Shown: in pieces, positions 46,522-58,557 of the stretch
Numbering within the stretch: position 1 is the first letter of the stretch
How the letters are laid out: the number at the start of each line of letters is the position of its first letter
NCBI RefSeq assembly: GCF_040703035.1
Contig: NZ_CP159996.1
Span: 2,452,001-2,516,000 of the forward strand
Origin: Terribacillus aidingensis
GTDB lineage: Bacteria; Bacillota; Bacilli; Bacillales; Amphibacillaceae
Length of the DNA: 64,000 nucleotides
Direction: 5' to 3'
Notes under the pieces: model-generated
Seen by the model: only the letters and a program-made list of their open reading frames with translations
What the model was told of the DNA's origin: nothing
The model's database searches: none
Made by a program: the position numbers and the translations under genes

Positions 46522-47340
46522 TTAATCTTTATAACGAGGTGTATTCGCACCAGGACGTCGGCGGAGAATAACTATAATTATCGCAATGACGATGGCCACG
46601 ATTGAGACGATTTGCGCTGCACGCAATCCCTCAGCTACAAGACTATCTGTCCGCATTCCTTCGATAAAGTAGCGTCCAAGACTATACCAAGCAAGGTAGA
46701 ACAAGAACATTTCCCCGCGTTTCAGATTCACTCTGCGAAGGACGAGCAAAATAACGAACCCAAGTATATTCCACAATGATTCATAAAGGAATGTTGGGTG
46801 ATAAAGAACGCCCTCAATACACATTTGGTTATTGATGAAATCCGGGAGATACTGAATGTAGTTTTGATATGCTTCTGCTGAAACAGGTCCACCGTGCGCT
46901 TCCTGGTTCATGAAGTTGCCCCAGCGTCCGATTGCCTGTCCAAGAATTAAACTAGGAGCCGCTATATCCGCCAGCTTCCAGAAGGAAATCTTTTTCACAC
47001 GGCAGAAAATAATTGCTGTGATGATGGAACCGATCAAGGCACCATGGATGGCGATGCCGCCTTCCCATATTGCAAACACTTTCCAAAACGGACCATCCGC
47101 ATAGCTTTCCCATTCAAAAACGACGTAATAGATACGTGCCGAAATGATGGCTGCTGGTATCGCAAATACAAGGAAGTCGACGAATGTATCTTTATGTAAT
47201 CCGCGTTTTTTGGATTCGCGGATAGCAAGCCATAGTCCAAGCGCCGCACCGACTGCGATAATGACGCCATACCAATAAATCGACACTGAACCGAGCTGCA
47301 GAAATACCCGGTTAAGCGGTTGTACTTCACACATTTCCAT
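46522..47340 (-). CDS. lgt: Prolipoprotein diacylglyceryl transferase
   Basis: A 272-residue membrane enzyme that moves diacylglycerol from phosphatidylglycerol to the lipobox cysteine of prolipoproteins. The signature [14 protein letters not shown] is present, with about seven membrane segments. The start overlaps the hprK end by 14 bases, with GAGGGAG upstream. Several lipoproteins encoded in this window are among its clients. Confidence 0.96.
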   Translation of the reverse strand: MEMCEVQPLNRVFLQLGSVSIYWYGVIIAVGAALGLWLAIRESKKRGLHKDTFVDFLVFAIPAAIISARIYYVVFEWESYADGPFWKVFAIWEGGIAIHGALIGSIITAIIFCRVKKISFWKLADIAAPSLILGQAIGRWGNFMNQEAHGGPVSAEAYQNYIQYLPDFINNQMCIEGVLYHPTFLYESLWNILGFVILLVLRRVNLKRGEMFLFYLAWYSLGRYFIEGMRTDSLVAEGLRAAQIVSIVAIVIAIIIVILRRRPGANTPRYKD

Positions 47341-48283
47341 CCGTCATGTCTCCCTCATTATCTTTTCCAGTTTCAATCATTTTGGTAAGACGCTGTGAAA
47401 ATTCTTCAGCTGCATTCACGCCCATACGCTTCAGACGGAAGTTCATCGCAGCTACTTCGATGATGACTGCCAAGTTACGTCCAGGACGGACTGGTACTGT
47501 CATCTTCGGCACATTTACATCCATGATTTTCATCGTGTCTTCATCCAGACCAACTCGATCATATTGTTTCGACTGATCCCATGTTTCCAAGTTGATGACG
47601 ATGGAAATTTTCTTGTGACTGCGCACTGCACCTGCACCAAACAGTGTCATCACATTGATGATGCCTAGTCCTCGAATCTCCAGTAAATGTTCGATTAAAG
47701 ACGGGGAATTTCCGATAAGGGTATCATAATCCTCCTGTCGAATTTCAACACTGTCATCTGCAACAAGACGATGTCCGCGCTTGACGAGCTCCAATGCTGT
47801 TTCACTCTTACCAACACCACTCTGTCCGGTGATCAGAATACCTATACCGTAAATATCCACCAATACACCATGGACTGCGGTAAACGGCGCAAATTTCGCC
47901 TCCAGGAAGTTCGTAATCCGGCTGATGACGCGCGTCGTCTTATGTGGTGAACGTAATATCGGTACACCAGCAGCTTCTGCCGCTTCCTTCATTTCAGGCG
48001 GAACTTCCTGGCCTCTTGTGATAATAAGACCAGGCGTCACATCAGAGCATATCTTTTCGAAACGCTCACGCTTTTGCTCGCTTGTCAGTTCCTCAAGGAA
48101 AGAAAGCTCTGTCTTCCCGAACAGCTGCAGCCGATCCTTCGGATAATATTTAAAATAACCAGTCAACTCTATACCAGGACGGGAAATATCACTCATGAAA
48201 ATCTCACGCTGTACGCCTGTATCCCCTGTCAGCAATTCCAGATTGAAACGATCCAATAAATCTTGAATGACCACTTTTGCCAT
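47327..48283 (-). CDS. hprK: HPr kinase/phosphorylase
   Basis: A 318-residue bifunctional enzyme that phosphorylates HPr and Crh on Ser46 and removes the phosphate by phosphorolysis. Walker A is [19 protein letters not shown], followed by VADDSVEIR and the signature [23 protein letters not shown] 48283 ([10 protein letters not shown]) has GGAGGG at close spacing. It is the first gene of hprK-lgt-ppaX-yvoF and central to CcpA control. Confidence 0.97.
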   Translation of the reverse strand: MAKVVIQDLLDRFNLELLTGDTGVQREIFMSDISRPGIELTGYFKYYPKDRLQLFGKTELSFLEELTSEQKRERFEKICSDVTPGLIITRGQEVPPEMKEAAEAAGVPILRSPHKTTRVISRITNFLEAKFAPFTAVHGVLVDIYGIGILITGQSGVGKSETALELVKRGHRLVADDSVEIRQEDYDTLIGNSPSLIEHLLEIRGLGIINVMTLFGAGAVRSHKKISIVINLETWDQSKQYDRVGLDEDTMKIMDVNVPKMTVPVRPGRNLAVIIEVAAMNFRLKRMGVNAAEEFSQRLTKMIETGKDNEGDMTDGNV

Positions 48284-48351
48284 AAGAACCCTCCATCCTA
48301 ACAATTCTTGTTTATTCTAGCATACTTCCAGAAAAGATAGATACCTAGGCA

Positions 48352-48386
48352 CAAAAAAGCCCTGCAGCTGTTGCCGCAGAGCTTCC
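48352..48386 (-). terminator. Terminator after yvlD
   Basis: The stem AGCTCTGC(GG) / GCTGCAGGGCT is followed by TTTTTT on the minus strand. Confidence 0.75.
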
Positions 48387-48387
48387 T

Positions 48388-48744
48388 TCAGCTCGTAATC
48401 CGATCACGGATGAGCCAATTCAGGATAAGGTTCAGCAATGCCAGGATGATTGCCGCAATGATCGCTGTACCGAATCCCTCGATTATGAAAGTCTCTCCAA
48501 TGAGACCTTGTGTGATCATTAAAGTTACTGCATTGATAACAAACAAAAACAATCCAAATGTCAAAGCAGTCAACGGCAGCGTCAACACGATCAGCACTGG
48601 CCGCACTAGGAGATTAAGCACCGACAAAATGAAACTTGCCAAGATGGCGGTACCAAATCCCTCTAGATAAAAAGAATCGAATATATAGCTGACGATAACC
48701 AGTGACACGCTGTTCAGCAATAGCGTCAAAATCCATCTAAGCAT
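48388..48744 (-). CDS. yvlD: Small membrane protein of the phage-holin IV superfamily (YvlD-like)
   Basis: A 118-residue protein with four membrane segments (ILTLLLNSVSLVIVSYIF, GTAILASFILSVLNLLVRPVLIVLTLP, FLFVINAVTLMITQG, GTAIIAAIILALLNLILNW). This is the YvlD/DUF-type holin-superfamily protein of bacilli. The B. subtilis genes yvlABCD belong to an envelope-stress operon. It follows yvlB by 14 bases. The molecular role is unknown. Confidence 0.85.
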   Translation of the reverse strand: MLRWILTLLLNSVSLVIVSYIFDSFYLEGFGTAILASFILSVLNLLVRPVLIVLTLPLTALTFGLFLFVINAVTLMITQGLIGETFIIEGFGTAIIAAIILALLNLILNWLIRDRITS

Positions 48745-48758
48745 AAACTATCTCCATG

Positions 48759-49871
48759 TTACGGAAGGACCCAGACAGAACCTGTCTTCGTGTTCGCTTC
48801 CAGGTGAAGCTTCTCCGTTGCAGCTGGATGCGTTTCGAATTTGAGAGCCTTTTTGACAACTTCCTTCGATTCATCAATGACGATATATTCATCCAAATCA
48901 CAATGCAGGGATCCGATATTTGTCGTAATCCGTCCATTAAGCGGGATCGCCGCTAAAGATTTCAAGCGAATACTTCCATTGGTGGCCTTGAAGAAGGCAC
49001 TGTCAGGATCCTCATTATGCCACTCGCAATGGATGCTGCCATTGAACGTTTGCGCATCCAGCTTACGGAAGCTTCCTTCCAGTCGAAGCGAGCCGTTAAC
49101 GGACTCACACAGAAGATCCTTTGCTGTCACTTGCTTCAGCTTGATACTGCCATTGGAGGTTTCAGCACTGACGATTGAACCGCCTCCTCCTTGCAGATCG
49201 ATACTTCCATTCGTCGTTTTGCAATATATGTTCGTGCTGCTAACGGAATCTACACGAATCGTGCCATTGAAGGTCTTTACGATACATTCCTCATATACAG
49301 CTTCCGGAACGTACAATGTAATTTCAGGTTTGATTCGTTTATCCTGCAGGGAAAACTGCAGCTTGCCATCTGCAATAGCGAAATATGCTTTATCAGTGAA
49401 CCGTTTCCTTGCTGCTTGCTCATCTTCCTCCTGATAGACCTTCGCTTTCGTCTCTAGCCGTGCCAAAGGCTCATTCCAGCTCTTGACCGTAATCGAGCCA
49501 TTATAGATTTTCAGCTCCAATTTCGCGAATGTCTCATCTGCTTGGAAAATATGCTCTACCGTATAATGATCGCCGAAATTTAAATCCAGGTCAGCATTCT
49601 TTATCTTACTGAAAGCCTGCTGAACATATTGCAGCACTTTCGGACCGACAGTCTTTTTCTTGACTGTCTTGCCCCCGGTACGCTGCGTTTTAGATTCTTC
49701 ACCTGCCGTCACAAGCTCCTGGACTACCAGTTCCTTCTCTTCGTTGGTATCCTGCTCCTGCAAAGCACCAAAGGCCCGCTCATCAAGAGCCGCAAGCTGC
49801 AGTTCTGCTTCCTCGGCTGTGAGCTTCCCCTCTTCCAGCTGTTTCAGAATTCTCTTTCTCTCTGTTCTCAT
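48759..49871 (-). CDS. yvlB: DUF4097-domain protein (YvlB-like)
   Basis: A 370-residue protein. The N-terminal 35 residues resemble the SHOCT-like leader of YvlB (RKRILKQLEEGKLTAEEAELQLAALDE). A long beta-helical DUF4097 region follows, with repeated NGSI motifs (ARLETK, TFNGTIRVDS, TTNGSIDLQG, ETSNGSIKLK, FNGSIHCEW, TNGSIRLKS). ATG 49871 with AAAGGAGG is chosen. With yvlD it probably senses or responds to envelope stress. Confidence 0.87.
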   Translation of the reverse strand: MRTERKRILKQLEEGKLTAEEAELQLAALDERAFGALQEQDTNEEKELVVQELVTAGEESKTQRTGGKTVKKKTVGPKVLQYVQQAFSKIKNADLDLNFGDHYTVEHIFQADETFAKLELKIYNGSITVKSWNEPLARLETKAKVYQEEDEQAARKRFTDKAYFAIADGKLQFSLQDKRIKPEITLYVPEAVYEECIVKTFNGTIRVDSVSSTNIYCKTTNGSIDLQGGGGSIVSAETSNGSIKLKQVTAKDLLCESVNGSLRLEGSFRKLDAQTFNGSIHCEWHNEDPDSAFFKATNGSIRLKSLAAIPLNGRITTNIGSLHCDLDEYIVIDESKEVVKKALKFETHPAATEKLHLEANTKTGSVWVLP

Positions 49872-49898
49872 ACATAGCCTCCTTTTCACATATACGGA

Positions 49899-50573
49899 TT
49901 ATATGTTTTCGAAGTTCCAAGTATAGAATGTTTCCTCTTTGAAATGTTCCAGTGCGATGGCTTCCATGTTCTCTTCTGTAAGTTCTGCTCCAGTGACATT
50001 TCCAAGCACACCTTGCGCTTGGGATTTATGGCAAAGAATCGTCTTCACTTTCGTTTTTACAAAAGGACGGATATCCTGTACGACGTCAGGTTTTCCTAAG
50101 ATCTCCTGGTATCCGCGCATAAACGCCTGCGCCCAAACTTTCGGACGGGTACTTTCCTCCATCCGTGACACAGCATCGATCGCAGCTGCACCAAGTGCAT
50201 TATGATCCGGGTGAACTGCATATTCCGGATAATGCGTGATTACAAGTGTCGGTTTGATTTTCTCAAGCAGCTCTTTCAAATGATCACTGACTTTCGAAAG
50301 ATCCTCGAATTCCAGCACTTTGTCCCGGTAACCGAGCATCTGCAGTTCCACATCCATCACTTTGCAAGCATCTTGCAATTCCTTCTTCCGAATCTCAGGT
50401 AAAGACTCACGAGTCGCAAAAGTTGGATTACCCATATTGCGTCCCATTTCTCCCAATGTACCGCACAAGTATGTAACCGGCACACCTTCCTGTCTGAACT
50501 TAGCAATTGTACCAGCAGCTCCGAAAGCTTCGTCGTCCGGATGCGGGAAGATGACTACTACGTGTTTTTCCAT
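49899..50573 (-). CDS. bshB2: Bacillithiol biosynthesis deacetylase BshB2
   Basis: A 224-residue zinc-dependent LmbE-type deacetylase (FPHPDDEAFGAAGTIAKF, and ITHYPEYAVHPDHNALG with metal ligands) that deacetylates GlcNAc-malate for bacillithiol or acts on bacillithiol conjugates. It matches BshB2/YojG and lies directly after yojF, the same pair as in B. subtilis. GGAGGAG precedes the ATG. Confidence 0.92.
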   Translation of the reverse strand: MEKHVVVIFPHPDDEAFGAAGTIAKFRQEGVPVTYLCGTLGEMGRNMGNPTFATRESLPEIRKKELQDACKVMDVELQMLGYRDKVLEFEDLSKVSDHLKELLEKIKPTLVITHYPEYAVHPDHNALGAAAIDAVSRMEESTRPKVWAQAFMRGYQEILGKPDVVQDIRPFVKTKVKTILCHKSQAQGVLGNVTGAELTEENMEAIALEHFKEETFYTWNFENI

Positions 50574-50588
50574 GATTATTGCTCCTCC

Positions 50589-50936
50589 TTAGAACGCTGT
50601 CTCGCTTATTTCCAATGAAACCATCAATCGGCCTTCCCGATCATGACCAGCCATGAGCAGACGATTCTTATCATCCAATTCCCACGCATTCAGTCCTTCT
50701 GCGTAAACCCAGCCATTGTCTGTTTTCAATCCAACGCGATAGGCCGTTCCAGCACCTTTTATCTTGCCATGCTCATAAGTCATCTGTGCATTCCGGATAA
50801 AAGCACCAACATTGTACGCTTTTTCGTTTACATGATTAGCATATGCACCATTTGTCGTTTCCAGATGTATAAACACTTTTTTTCCAGCAAATGCATCTAT
50901 TTGTTCTTGCACTTCATTCAAATCAATCGGCTTCAC
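50589..50936 (-). CDS. yojF: YojF family protein (DUF1806)
   Basis: A 115-residue soluble protein of the YojF/DUF1806 family (VFIHLETTNGAYANHVNEKAYN, GAFIRNAQMTYEHGKIKGAG, RVGLKTDNGWVYAEGL). It is always linked to bshB2, so a role with bacillithiol or with the deacetylase is likely, but no activity is known to me. It is the first gene of the pair. Confidence 0.9.
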   Translation of the reverse strand: MKPIDLNEVQEQIDAFAGKKVFIHLETTNGAYANHVNEKAYNVGAFIRNAQMTYEHGKIKGAGTAYRVGLKTDNGWVYAEGLNAWELDDKNRLLMAGHDREGRLMVSLEISETAF

Positions 50937-51020
50937 CGTAAGTCGCTCCTTCCAAAGCTATATCTAAACAAATATTTTACTACAAATTCCACTGTAATGC
51001 TCATCTTGACGTTTTCCTAT

Positions 51021-51062
51021 GTAAAAAGATACAGCGGGCAAAAGCCACGCTGTATCTTTTTA
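51021..51062 (-). terminator. Terminator after uvrA
   Basis: The perfect 12-bp stem AAAGATACAGCG / CGCTGTATCTTT is followed by further T residues on the minus strand, beginning at the uvrA stop. Confidence 0.9.
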
Positions 51063-53948
51063 GCGTTCCGCAACATGCGTTGCATACTCTATCTGGCTAG
51101 TCGTACGTTCGCGGTCACGCTCAAGAATCGGCTTCAAGTACTTCCCAGTGTAAGATGCAGGCACCTCTGCCACTTCTTCCGGTGTACCAGTCGCTACAAT
51201 CTCTCCGCCTCGATCCCCGCCTTCAGGACCTAAGTCGATAAGGTAGTCAGCTGTTTTGATAACATCGAGGTTATGTTCGATAACAAGGACGGTATCCCCA
51301 TTTTCCACAATACGCTCAAGCACTTTCAGCAATCGGGAAATATCATCTACATGCAAGCCGGTTGTCGGCTCATCCAGAATATAGAATGTCTTACCATTAC
51401 TGCGTTTATGCAATTCACTGGCAAGCTTCACGCGCTGCGCCTCACCGCCGGATAATGTCGTAGCAGGCTGTCCAAGTTTTACATAGCCAAGACCTACATC
51501 AGATATCGTCTGTAATTTACGCTTGATTTTCGGGATGTTGGCAAAGAACTCCAATCCCTCTTCAATCGTCATATCCAGTACATCTGCAATACTCTTACCT
51601 TTATATTTGATTTCAAGTGTTTCACGGTTATATCGTTTACCGTGACAAACCTCACATGGCACATAAACATCTGGAAGGAAATGCATCTCAATCTTGATGA
51701 TTCCATCACCGCGGCAAGCTTCACATCGTCCGCCCTTCACGTTAAAGCTGAAACGGCCTTTTTTATAGCCGCGAACCTTTGCAGCGTTCGTGCTGGCATA
51801 CACATCACGGATATCGTCGAAAGCACCGGTATACGTAGCCGGGTTCGAACGAGGAGTCCGCCCGATTGGAGACTGGTCAATATCGATCACCTTGTCCAGA
51901 TGCTCCAATCCTTTAATTTCTTTGTGTTTACCAGGTTTTATTTTGCTCCGGTTAAGCTTCTGTGCCAGAGTTTTGTGCAGGATCTCATTGACGAATGTAC
52001 TTTTACCGGATCCAGAAACACCTGTCACCGCTGTGAACAAACCAAGCGGAATCTTGGCAGATGCTTTCTTCAAGTTATTTTCTTCTGCTCCGATGATTTC
52101 AATGGAACGCTCCATATCTGGACTGCGTCGTTCAAAAGGCAGCGGAATGAATTTCTTACCAGATAAATATTGTCCAGTAAGGGACTTTTTATCTTTCATC
52201 ACCTTTGCAGGTGTTCCCTGACTCGTGATTTGCCCGCCATGTTCACCAGCCCCAGGTCCGACATCAATTAGCCAGTCCGCTTCCATCATCGTGTCCTCAT
52301 CATGCTCAACTACGACAAGCGTATTGCCAAGATCACGCATTCGTTTCATCGTTTCGATCAGTCTGTCGTTATCACGCTGATGCAGTCCGATGGAAGGTTC
52401 ATCCAGTACATACAAGACACCAGTTAAAGCTGATCCAATCTGTGTAGCAAGACGGATACGCTGCGCTTCTCCGCCAGACAATGTGCCCGCCGAACGGGAA
52501 AGCGTCAAATAATCCAAGCCGACATTATTCAGGAATGTGATCCTGTCTATTATCTCCTTGGTGATCATGAAGGCAATTTGTCTTTCCTTCTCGTTCAATT
52601 CAAGGTCCTCCATGAAATGCTTCACTTCAATCACGGATTTGGCTGTAACATTGCTGATATGATGTCCGTTGATAAGAACCGCGAGCGATTCCTCACGCAG
52701 GCGGTGACCTTTACATTTCGGACACGGGCGGTTGTTCATATACTTTTCCATCTGTTCACGGATGAAATCGGATGTTGTTTCCCGATACCTCCGAGCAATA
52801 TTAGTCAGAACACCTTCGAACTCGATATTGCTTTCTCTGACGCGGCCAAAATCATTTTCATAGCGGAAGTGAATCTTGTCCTTCTTCTTACCGTTCATCA
52901 GGATATCAAGCTGTCCCTCCGGCAGTTTGTTCACTGGTACATCCATATCGATACCAAAATGGCTGCAGGCAGCTTCCAGAAGCTTCGGATAGTATTGGGA
53001 GCTAGTCGGTTCCCATGCAGCAATGGCACCCTCGCGCAGTGTCAAATCCTTATTCGGGATGACAAGATCGGGATCGACCTCTAATTTCGTACCAAGTCCG
53101 TCGCAGGACGAGCACGCACCAAAAGGATTGTTGAAAGAAAACATGCGAGGCTCCAGTTCTCCAATAGAGAATCCGCAAATCGGGCAAGCGTGATGCTCAC
53201 TGAAAAGCAGCTCCTCGACATCCATCACGTCCACGATGACTTTTCCGTCTCCAAGCGCAAGTGCCGTTTCCAAGGAATCTGTCAAACGACCAGTAACACC
53301 TTCTTTTATGACAATACGATCGACAACAACCTCGATAGAGTGTTTCTTTGTTTTCTCCAGCTTGATGTCATCATGAATCTCCATCATTTCTCCATCAACA
53401 CGAAGACGGATATAGCCTTCCGCTTTAAGCTTTTCGAGCACCTTCACATGCTCACCTTTCTTACCGGAGATTACAGGTGCAAGTACCTGCAATCGAGAAC
53501 GCTCTGGGAATTCCAAAATTCGATCGGCCATCTGTTCCACTGTTTGAGAGCTGATTTCAATACCATGCCTCGGACAAGTCGGACGTCCTACTCTGGCATA
53601 CAGAAGACGCAGGTAATCATAGATTTCCGTAACGGTTCCGACTGTAGAGCGCGGGTTCTTACTTGTCGTTTTCTGATCGATACTGATAGCTGGCGACAAG
53701 CCTTCGATTGAATCCACATCGGGCTTGTCCATCTGGCCAAGGAACTGGCGGGCATATGCAGATAAAGATTCCACATAACGCCGCTGTCCTTCTGCGTAAA
53801 TGGTATCAAAAGCGAGCGAGGATTTCCCTGAACCTGACAGTCCAGTCAATACGACTAGACTATCCTTTGGTATATCAACATCGATATTTTTTAAGTTATT
53901 GGCGCGGGCGCCTCTGACAGAAATATTTTTCTTCGCCACTTTCTTCAC
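51060..53948 (-). CDS. uvrA: Excinuclease ABC subunit A
   Basis: A 962-residue ABC-type ATPase that finds helix-distorting DNA lesions and loads UvrB. Two ATPase modules are seen: Walker [16 protein letters not shown] and [15 protein letters not shown], with signatures [15 protein letters not shown] and [15 protein letters not shown]. Zinc fingers are at CPICGFSIG...CSSCDG and CEACRGDG...CEVCHG. It overlaps the uvrB stop by four bases, so it is in the LexA-regulated uvrBA operon. Confidence 0.98.
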   Translation of the reverse strand: MKKVAKKNISVRGARANNLKNIDVDIPKDSLVVLTGLSGSGKSSLAFDTIYAEGQRRYVESLSAYARQFLGQMDKPDVDSIEGLSPAISIDQKTTSKNPRSTVGTVTEIYDYLRLLYARVGRPTCPRHGIEISSQTVEQMADRILEFPERSRLQVLAPVISGKKGEHVKVLEKLKAEGYIRLRVDGEMMEIHDDIKLEKTKKHSIEVVVDRIVIKEGVTGRLTDSLETALALGDGKVIVDVMDVEELLFSEHHACPICGFSIGELEPRMFSFNNPFGACSSCDGLGTKLEVDPDLVIPNKDLTLREGAIAAWEPTSSQYYPKLLEAACSHFGIDMDVPVNKLPEGQLDILMNGKKKDKIHFRYENDFGRVRESNIEFEGVLTNIARRYRETTSDFIREQMEKYMNNRPCPKCKGHRLREESLAVLINGHHISNVTAKSVIEVKHFMEDLELNEKERQIAFMITKEIIDRITFLNNVGLDYLTLSRSAGTLSGGEAQRIRLATQIGSALTGVLYVLDEPSIGLHQRDNDRLIETMKRMRDLGNTLVVVEHDEDTMMEADWLIDVGPGAGEHGGQITSQGTPAKVMKDKKSLTGQYLSGKKFIPLPFERRSPDMERSIEIIGAEENNLKKASAKIPLGLFTAVTGVSGSGKSTFVNEILHKTLAQKLNRSKIKPGKHKEIKGLEHLDKVIDIDQSPIGRTPRSNPATYTGAFDDIRDVYASTNAAKVRGYKKGRFSFNVKGGRCEACRGDGIIKIEMHFLPDVYVPCEVCHGKRYNRETLEIKYKGKSIADVLDMTIEEGLEFFANIPKIKRKLQTISDVGLGYVKLGQPATTLSGGEAQRVKLASELHKRSNGKTFYILDEPTTGLHVDDISRLLKVLERIVENGDTVLVIEHNLDVIKTADYLIDLGPEGGDRGGEIVATGTPEEVAEVPASYTGKYLKPILERDRERTTSQIEYATHVAER

Positions 53949-55939
53949 CCTTCCACTTTAAGTTCCAATACAAGATCACGAAGCTCGGCAGCGCGCTCGA
54001 AATTGAGGTCGCGTGCAGCCTGTTTCATTTCTTTTTCCATCTTGGCTATGACTTGTTCTTTTTCTTTCTTCGTCAGCTTCGTCAAATCCGGTGTATCTTT
54101 CTTATTTGTTCCGGACTCTTCGGAACTAATCGTAGCTTTAATGACATCCCGTACTTCCTTCTGAATCGTCCGCGGTGTGATGCCATGCTCTTTATTGTAA
54201 GCGATTTGGATTTCACGGCGTCGAGTCGTCTCATCTATTGCTTTTTGCATACTGTCGGTGATTCTATCTGCATACATAATGACATGCCCATTCTCATTAC
54301 GAGCTGCCCGTCCCATAGTCTGAATCAACGAACGCTCGGATCGCAGGAATCCTTCCTTATCCGCATCAAGGATAGCAACAAGGGAAACTTCTGGAATATC
54401 CAATCCCTCTCGAAGCAAGTTGATTCCGATAAGTACATCATACTTCCCAACGCGCAAATCCCGGATTACTTCTATTCGCTCCAGCGTTTTGATTTCTGAA
54501 TGCAAATAAGCAACTTTAATACCGATATCTTTCAAATAATCGGTTAAATCCTCAGACATTTTCTTCGTGAGTGTCGTGATCAATACACGCTCATTCTTTT
54601 CTGTCCGTTTATAAATCTCACTGATAATATCATCAATCTGTCCTTCAATCGGACGGATGTCGATTTCCGGATCAAGCAATCCTGTAGGCCGGATGATCTG
54701 CTCGACCATTTCCGGTGTATGTTCGATTTCATAAGGTCCCGGAGTTGCAGAGACATAGACAAGCTGTTCTGTCTTCTTCTCGAATTCATCGAATGTGAGC
54801 GGCCGGTTATCCATTGCAGATGGCAGACGGAAGCCGTGGTCTACAAGCACCTTTTTACGCGCTTGGTCACCATTGAACATTCCCCTTATCTGCGGCAGCG
54901 TAACATGGGACTCATCGACGACGACAAGGAAGTCGTCCGGGAAGAAGTCCAATAGTGTATACGGCGTAGCACCACGTTCACGGAAGGTAAGCTGAGCCGA
55001 GTAGTTTTCAATACCCGAACAAAAGCCCATTTCCCGCATCATTTCCAAATCGTAGTTTGTACGCTGCTCAAGACGCTGTGCTTCCAGCAGTTTGCCTTGC
55101 TCCTTGAATACAGCCAGCTGATCCTTGAGCTCTTTCTCTATATTAACGATAGCTTTTTTAAGATTTTCTTCGCGGGTTACGAAGTGGGATGCAGGGAAAA
55201 TCGCGACATGTTCGCGGTCGCCGATGATTTCGCCTGTCAGCGCATCCACTTCACGGATCCGGTCGATTTCGTCACCAAAGAACTCAAAACGGATACAATG
55301 CTCTTCTTTGGAAGCCGGGATGACCTCGACAGAATCGCCGCGTACACGGAAGGTTCCGCGCTGGAAGTCGATATCATTTCGTGCATACTGGATGTCAACT
55401 AGATTACGAAGCAGCTCATCCCGATCTTTCTCCATACCGACGCGAACAGACAGCACCTGGCTCTTATATTCCTCCGGGGAACCTAAACCATAGATACAGG
55501 ACACACTTGCCACAATCAGCACATCATTGCGCTCGAAAAGAGCAGATGTAGCAGAGTGGCGCAGTTTATCGATTTCATCATTGATGCTTGCGTCCTTCTC
55601 GATGAAGGTATCAGTCTGCGGTACGTATGCTTCTGGCTGATAATAATCATAATAACTGACGAAATATTCAACTGCATTGTTTGGGAAAAATTCCTTGAAC
55701 TCACTGTACAGCTGACCCGCCAATGTCTTGTTATGGGCAATGACAAGGGTTGGGCGATTAATTTCCTTCACCATATTTGAAATAGTGAACGTCTTACCGG
55801 TACCCGTCGCACCTAGCAATGTCTGATGCCGCTTTTTCTGATGGATACCGTCAACAAGACGGTCAATTGCTCTCGGCTGGTCGCCTTGAGGGCTGTATTT
55901 AGATACTAACTCAAACGTTTCCTTTTCCTTCAATGCCAA
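53945..55939 (-). CDS. uvrB: Excinuclease ABC subunit B
   Basis: A 664-residue helicase-like damage-verifying protein. Walker A is [15 protein letters not shown], the beta-hairpin contains [32 protein letters not shown] is the DEAH-type box, and the UvrC-binding UVR motif is at the C-terminus ([20 protein letters not shown]). It follows a LexA-type box in the promoter. Confidence 0.98.
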   Translation of the reverse strand: MALKEKETFELVSKYSPQGDQPRAIDRLVDGIHQKKRHQTLLGATGTGKTFTISNMVKEINRPTLVIAHNKTLAGQLYSEFKEFFPNNAVEYFVSYYDYYQPEAYVPQTDTFIEKDASINDEIDKLRHSATSALFERNDVLIVASVSCIYGLGSPEEYKSQVLSVRVGMEKDRDELLRNLVDIQYARNDIDFQRGTFRVRGDSVEVIPASKEEHCIRFEFFGDEIDRIREVDALTGEIIGDREHVAIFPASHFVTREENLKKAIVNIEKELKDQLAVFKEQGKLLEAQRLEQRTNYDLEMMREMGFCSGIENYSAQLTFRERGATPYTLLDFFPDDFLVVVDESHVTLPQIRGMFNGDQARKKVLVDHGFRLPSAMDNRPLTFDEFEKKTEQLVYVSATPGPYEIEHTPEMVEQIIRPTGLLDPEIDIRPIEGQIDDIISEIYKRTEKNERVLITTLTKKMSEDLTDYLKDIGIKVAYLHSEIKTLERIEVIRDLRVGKYDVLIGINLLREGLDIPEVSLVAILDADKEGFLRSERSLIQTMGRAARNENGHVIMYADRITDSMQKAIDETTRRREIQIAYNKEHGITPRTIQKEVRDVIKATISSEESGTNKKDTPDLTKLTKKEKEQVIAKMEKEMKQAARDLNFERAAELRDLVLELKVEG

Positions 55940-55991
55940 ATTCCTCCGTTCTGTTTGCTATTTTCATCATAGCATAAAATATATAAAAACA

Positions 55992-56005
55992 CGAACAAAC
56001 ATTCG
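55992..56005. promoter_or_regulatory. LexA (DinR) box upstream of uvrBA
   Basis: CGAACAAACATTCG matches the Bacillus SOS box CGAACRNRYGTTYG with one mismatch. It lies about 55 bases before the uvrB start, overlapping a probable -35 (TTGTTC). DNA damage should derepress the operon. Confidence 0.75.
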
Positions 56006-56069
56006 TTTAAAATTCCACATACCTGCTAGTATAGATGTTTACCTAATATACGAAACATAAACAAATAGA

Positions 56070-56103
56070 TAGCAAAAAGCCGCCAAAAATTGACGGCTTT
56101 ATT
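56070..56103 (-). terminator. Terminator after prfC
   Basis: The stem AAGCCGTCAA / TTGGCGGCTT is followed by TTTG and further T residues on the minus strand. Confidence 0.8.
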
Positions 56104-56104
56104 A

Positions 56105-57694
<1,590 letters not shown>

Positions 57695-57820
57695 CGGTTC
57701 ATTACCTACCGTTCTATTATCATTCGTATAGCCTGATTGTCTTTGTGATTGATTTCTTATATCACACTGCGTCAAACCTCATTTCCGCTCCAAAAATCAG
57801 TCTTTCTCTACTATACCTAA

Positions 57821-57834
57821 TGTTAGCGCTTTTA
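57821..57834. promoter_or_regulatory. cre-like site in the prfC promoter spacer
   Basis: On the minus strand TAAAAGCGCTAACA has one mismatch to the CcpA consensus. It lies between TTGCCT and TATAGT, a likely prfC promoter on that strand, and about 115 bases upstream of the EIIA gene. Confidence 0.4.
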
Positions 57835-57947
57835 GGCAATATCCAACTGACTGGATGTTTTTCATTGACCCACAAGGAGAAAACGCTTTAATATGATACT
57901 AATAAGATTTTCATCAAAATTCGATCTATCCCGAGGAGAGACATAAT

Positions 57948-58442
57948 ATGCTAAAGAAACTATTCGGTAAGAATATTACGGAAGAAAGTTTTGTAAGCCC
58001 TGTCAATGGCAGAGTGGTCCCGCTTGAGGAAGTACCTGATCCAGTGTTTGCCGAAAAGATGATGGGAGACGGTATCGCTATTGAACCGACAGATGAGACA
58101 ATTGTCAGTCCTATTGATGCAGAAGTCGTTCAAGTGTTTGAAACAAAGCATGCCATCGGCTTGAAAACACAAATGGGGTTGGAGCTGCTCCTTCATATCG
58201 GTCTGGATACTGTCAATCTGAAGGGAGAAGGCTTTGAGACTTTTGTCAAAGCAGGCGATAAAGTCTCTGCTGGCGATAAGCTCGTTACCTTCGAAAAAGC
58301 ATTCATCGAAGCAAATGCGAAAAGCAGCATCACCCCGGTGATCGTCACCAACTACGAAGCAAGCGAGTACACATTGGAAGCACTCTACCCGGAACAAGCT
58401 ATCGCTGGAGAAACTCAGATATTCCAAGTCAAGAAGAAATAA
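57948..58442 (+). CDS. PTS glucose-type EIIA protein
   Basis: A 164-residue stand-alone EIIA of the glucose family. It accepts phosphate from HPr and passes it to membrane EIIB-EIIC proteins that lack their own A domain. The active-site histidine is His83 (GLELLLHIGLDTV) and the second conserved histidine is His68 (FETKHAIG). It resembles YpqE-type proteins of bacilli. GAGGAGAG precedes the ATG. A weak cre-like stretch lies before the start. Confidence 0.93.
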   Translation: MLKKLFGKNITEESFVSPVNGRVVPLEEVPDPVFAEKMMGDGIAIEPTDETIVSPIDAEVVQVFETKHAIGLKTQMGLELLLHIGLDTVNLKGEGFETFVKAGDKVSAGDKLVTFEKAFIEANAKSSITPVIVTNYEASEYTLEALYPEQAIAGETQIFQVKKK

Positions 58443-58446
58443 ATTG

Positions 58447-58479
58447 AAACGGCAGCCATGTGCTGTCGTTTTTTATTTT
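58447..58479 (+). terminator. Terminator after the EIIA gene
   Basis: The ACGGCAGC / GCTGTCGT stem is followed by TTTTTT on the plus strand. Confidence 0.85.
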
Positions 58480-58557
58480 GCCCTATTAGGGAAGGCTATA
58501 GCTATATCTGTTATAATGATAGGATAATGATTTTTTTAGACTGGAGACTGGGCTTTC

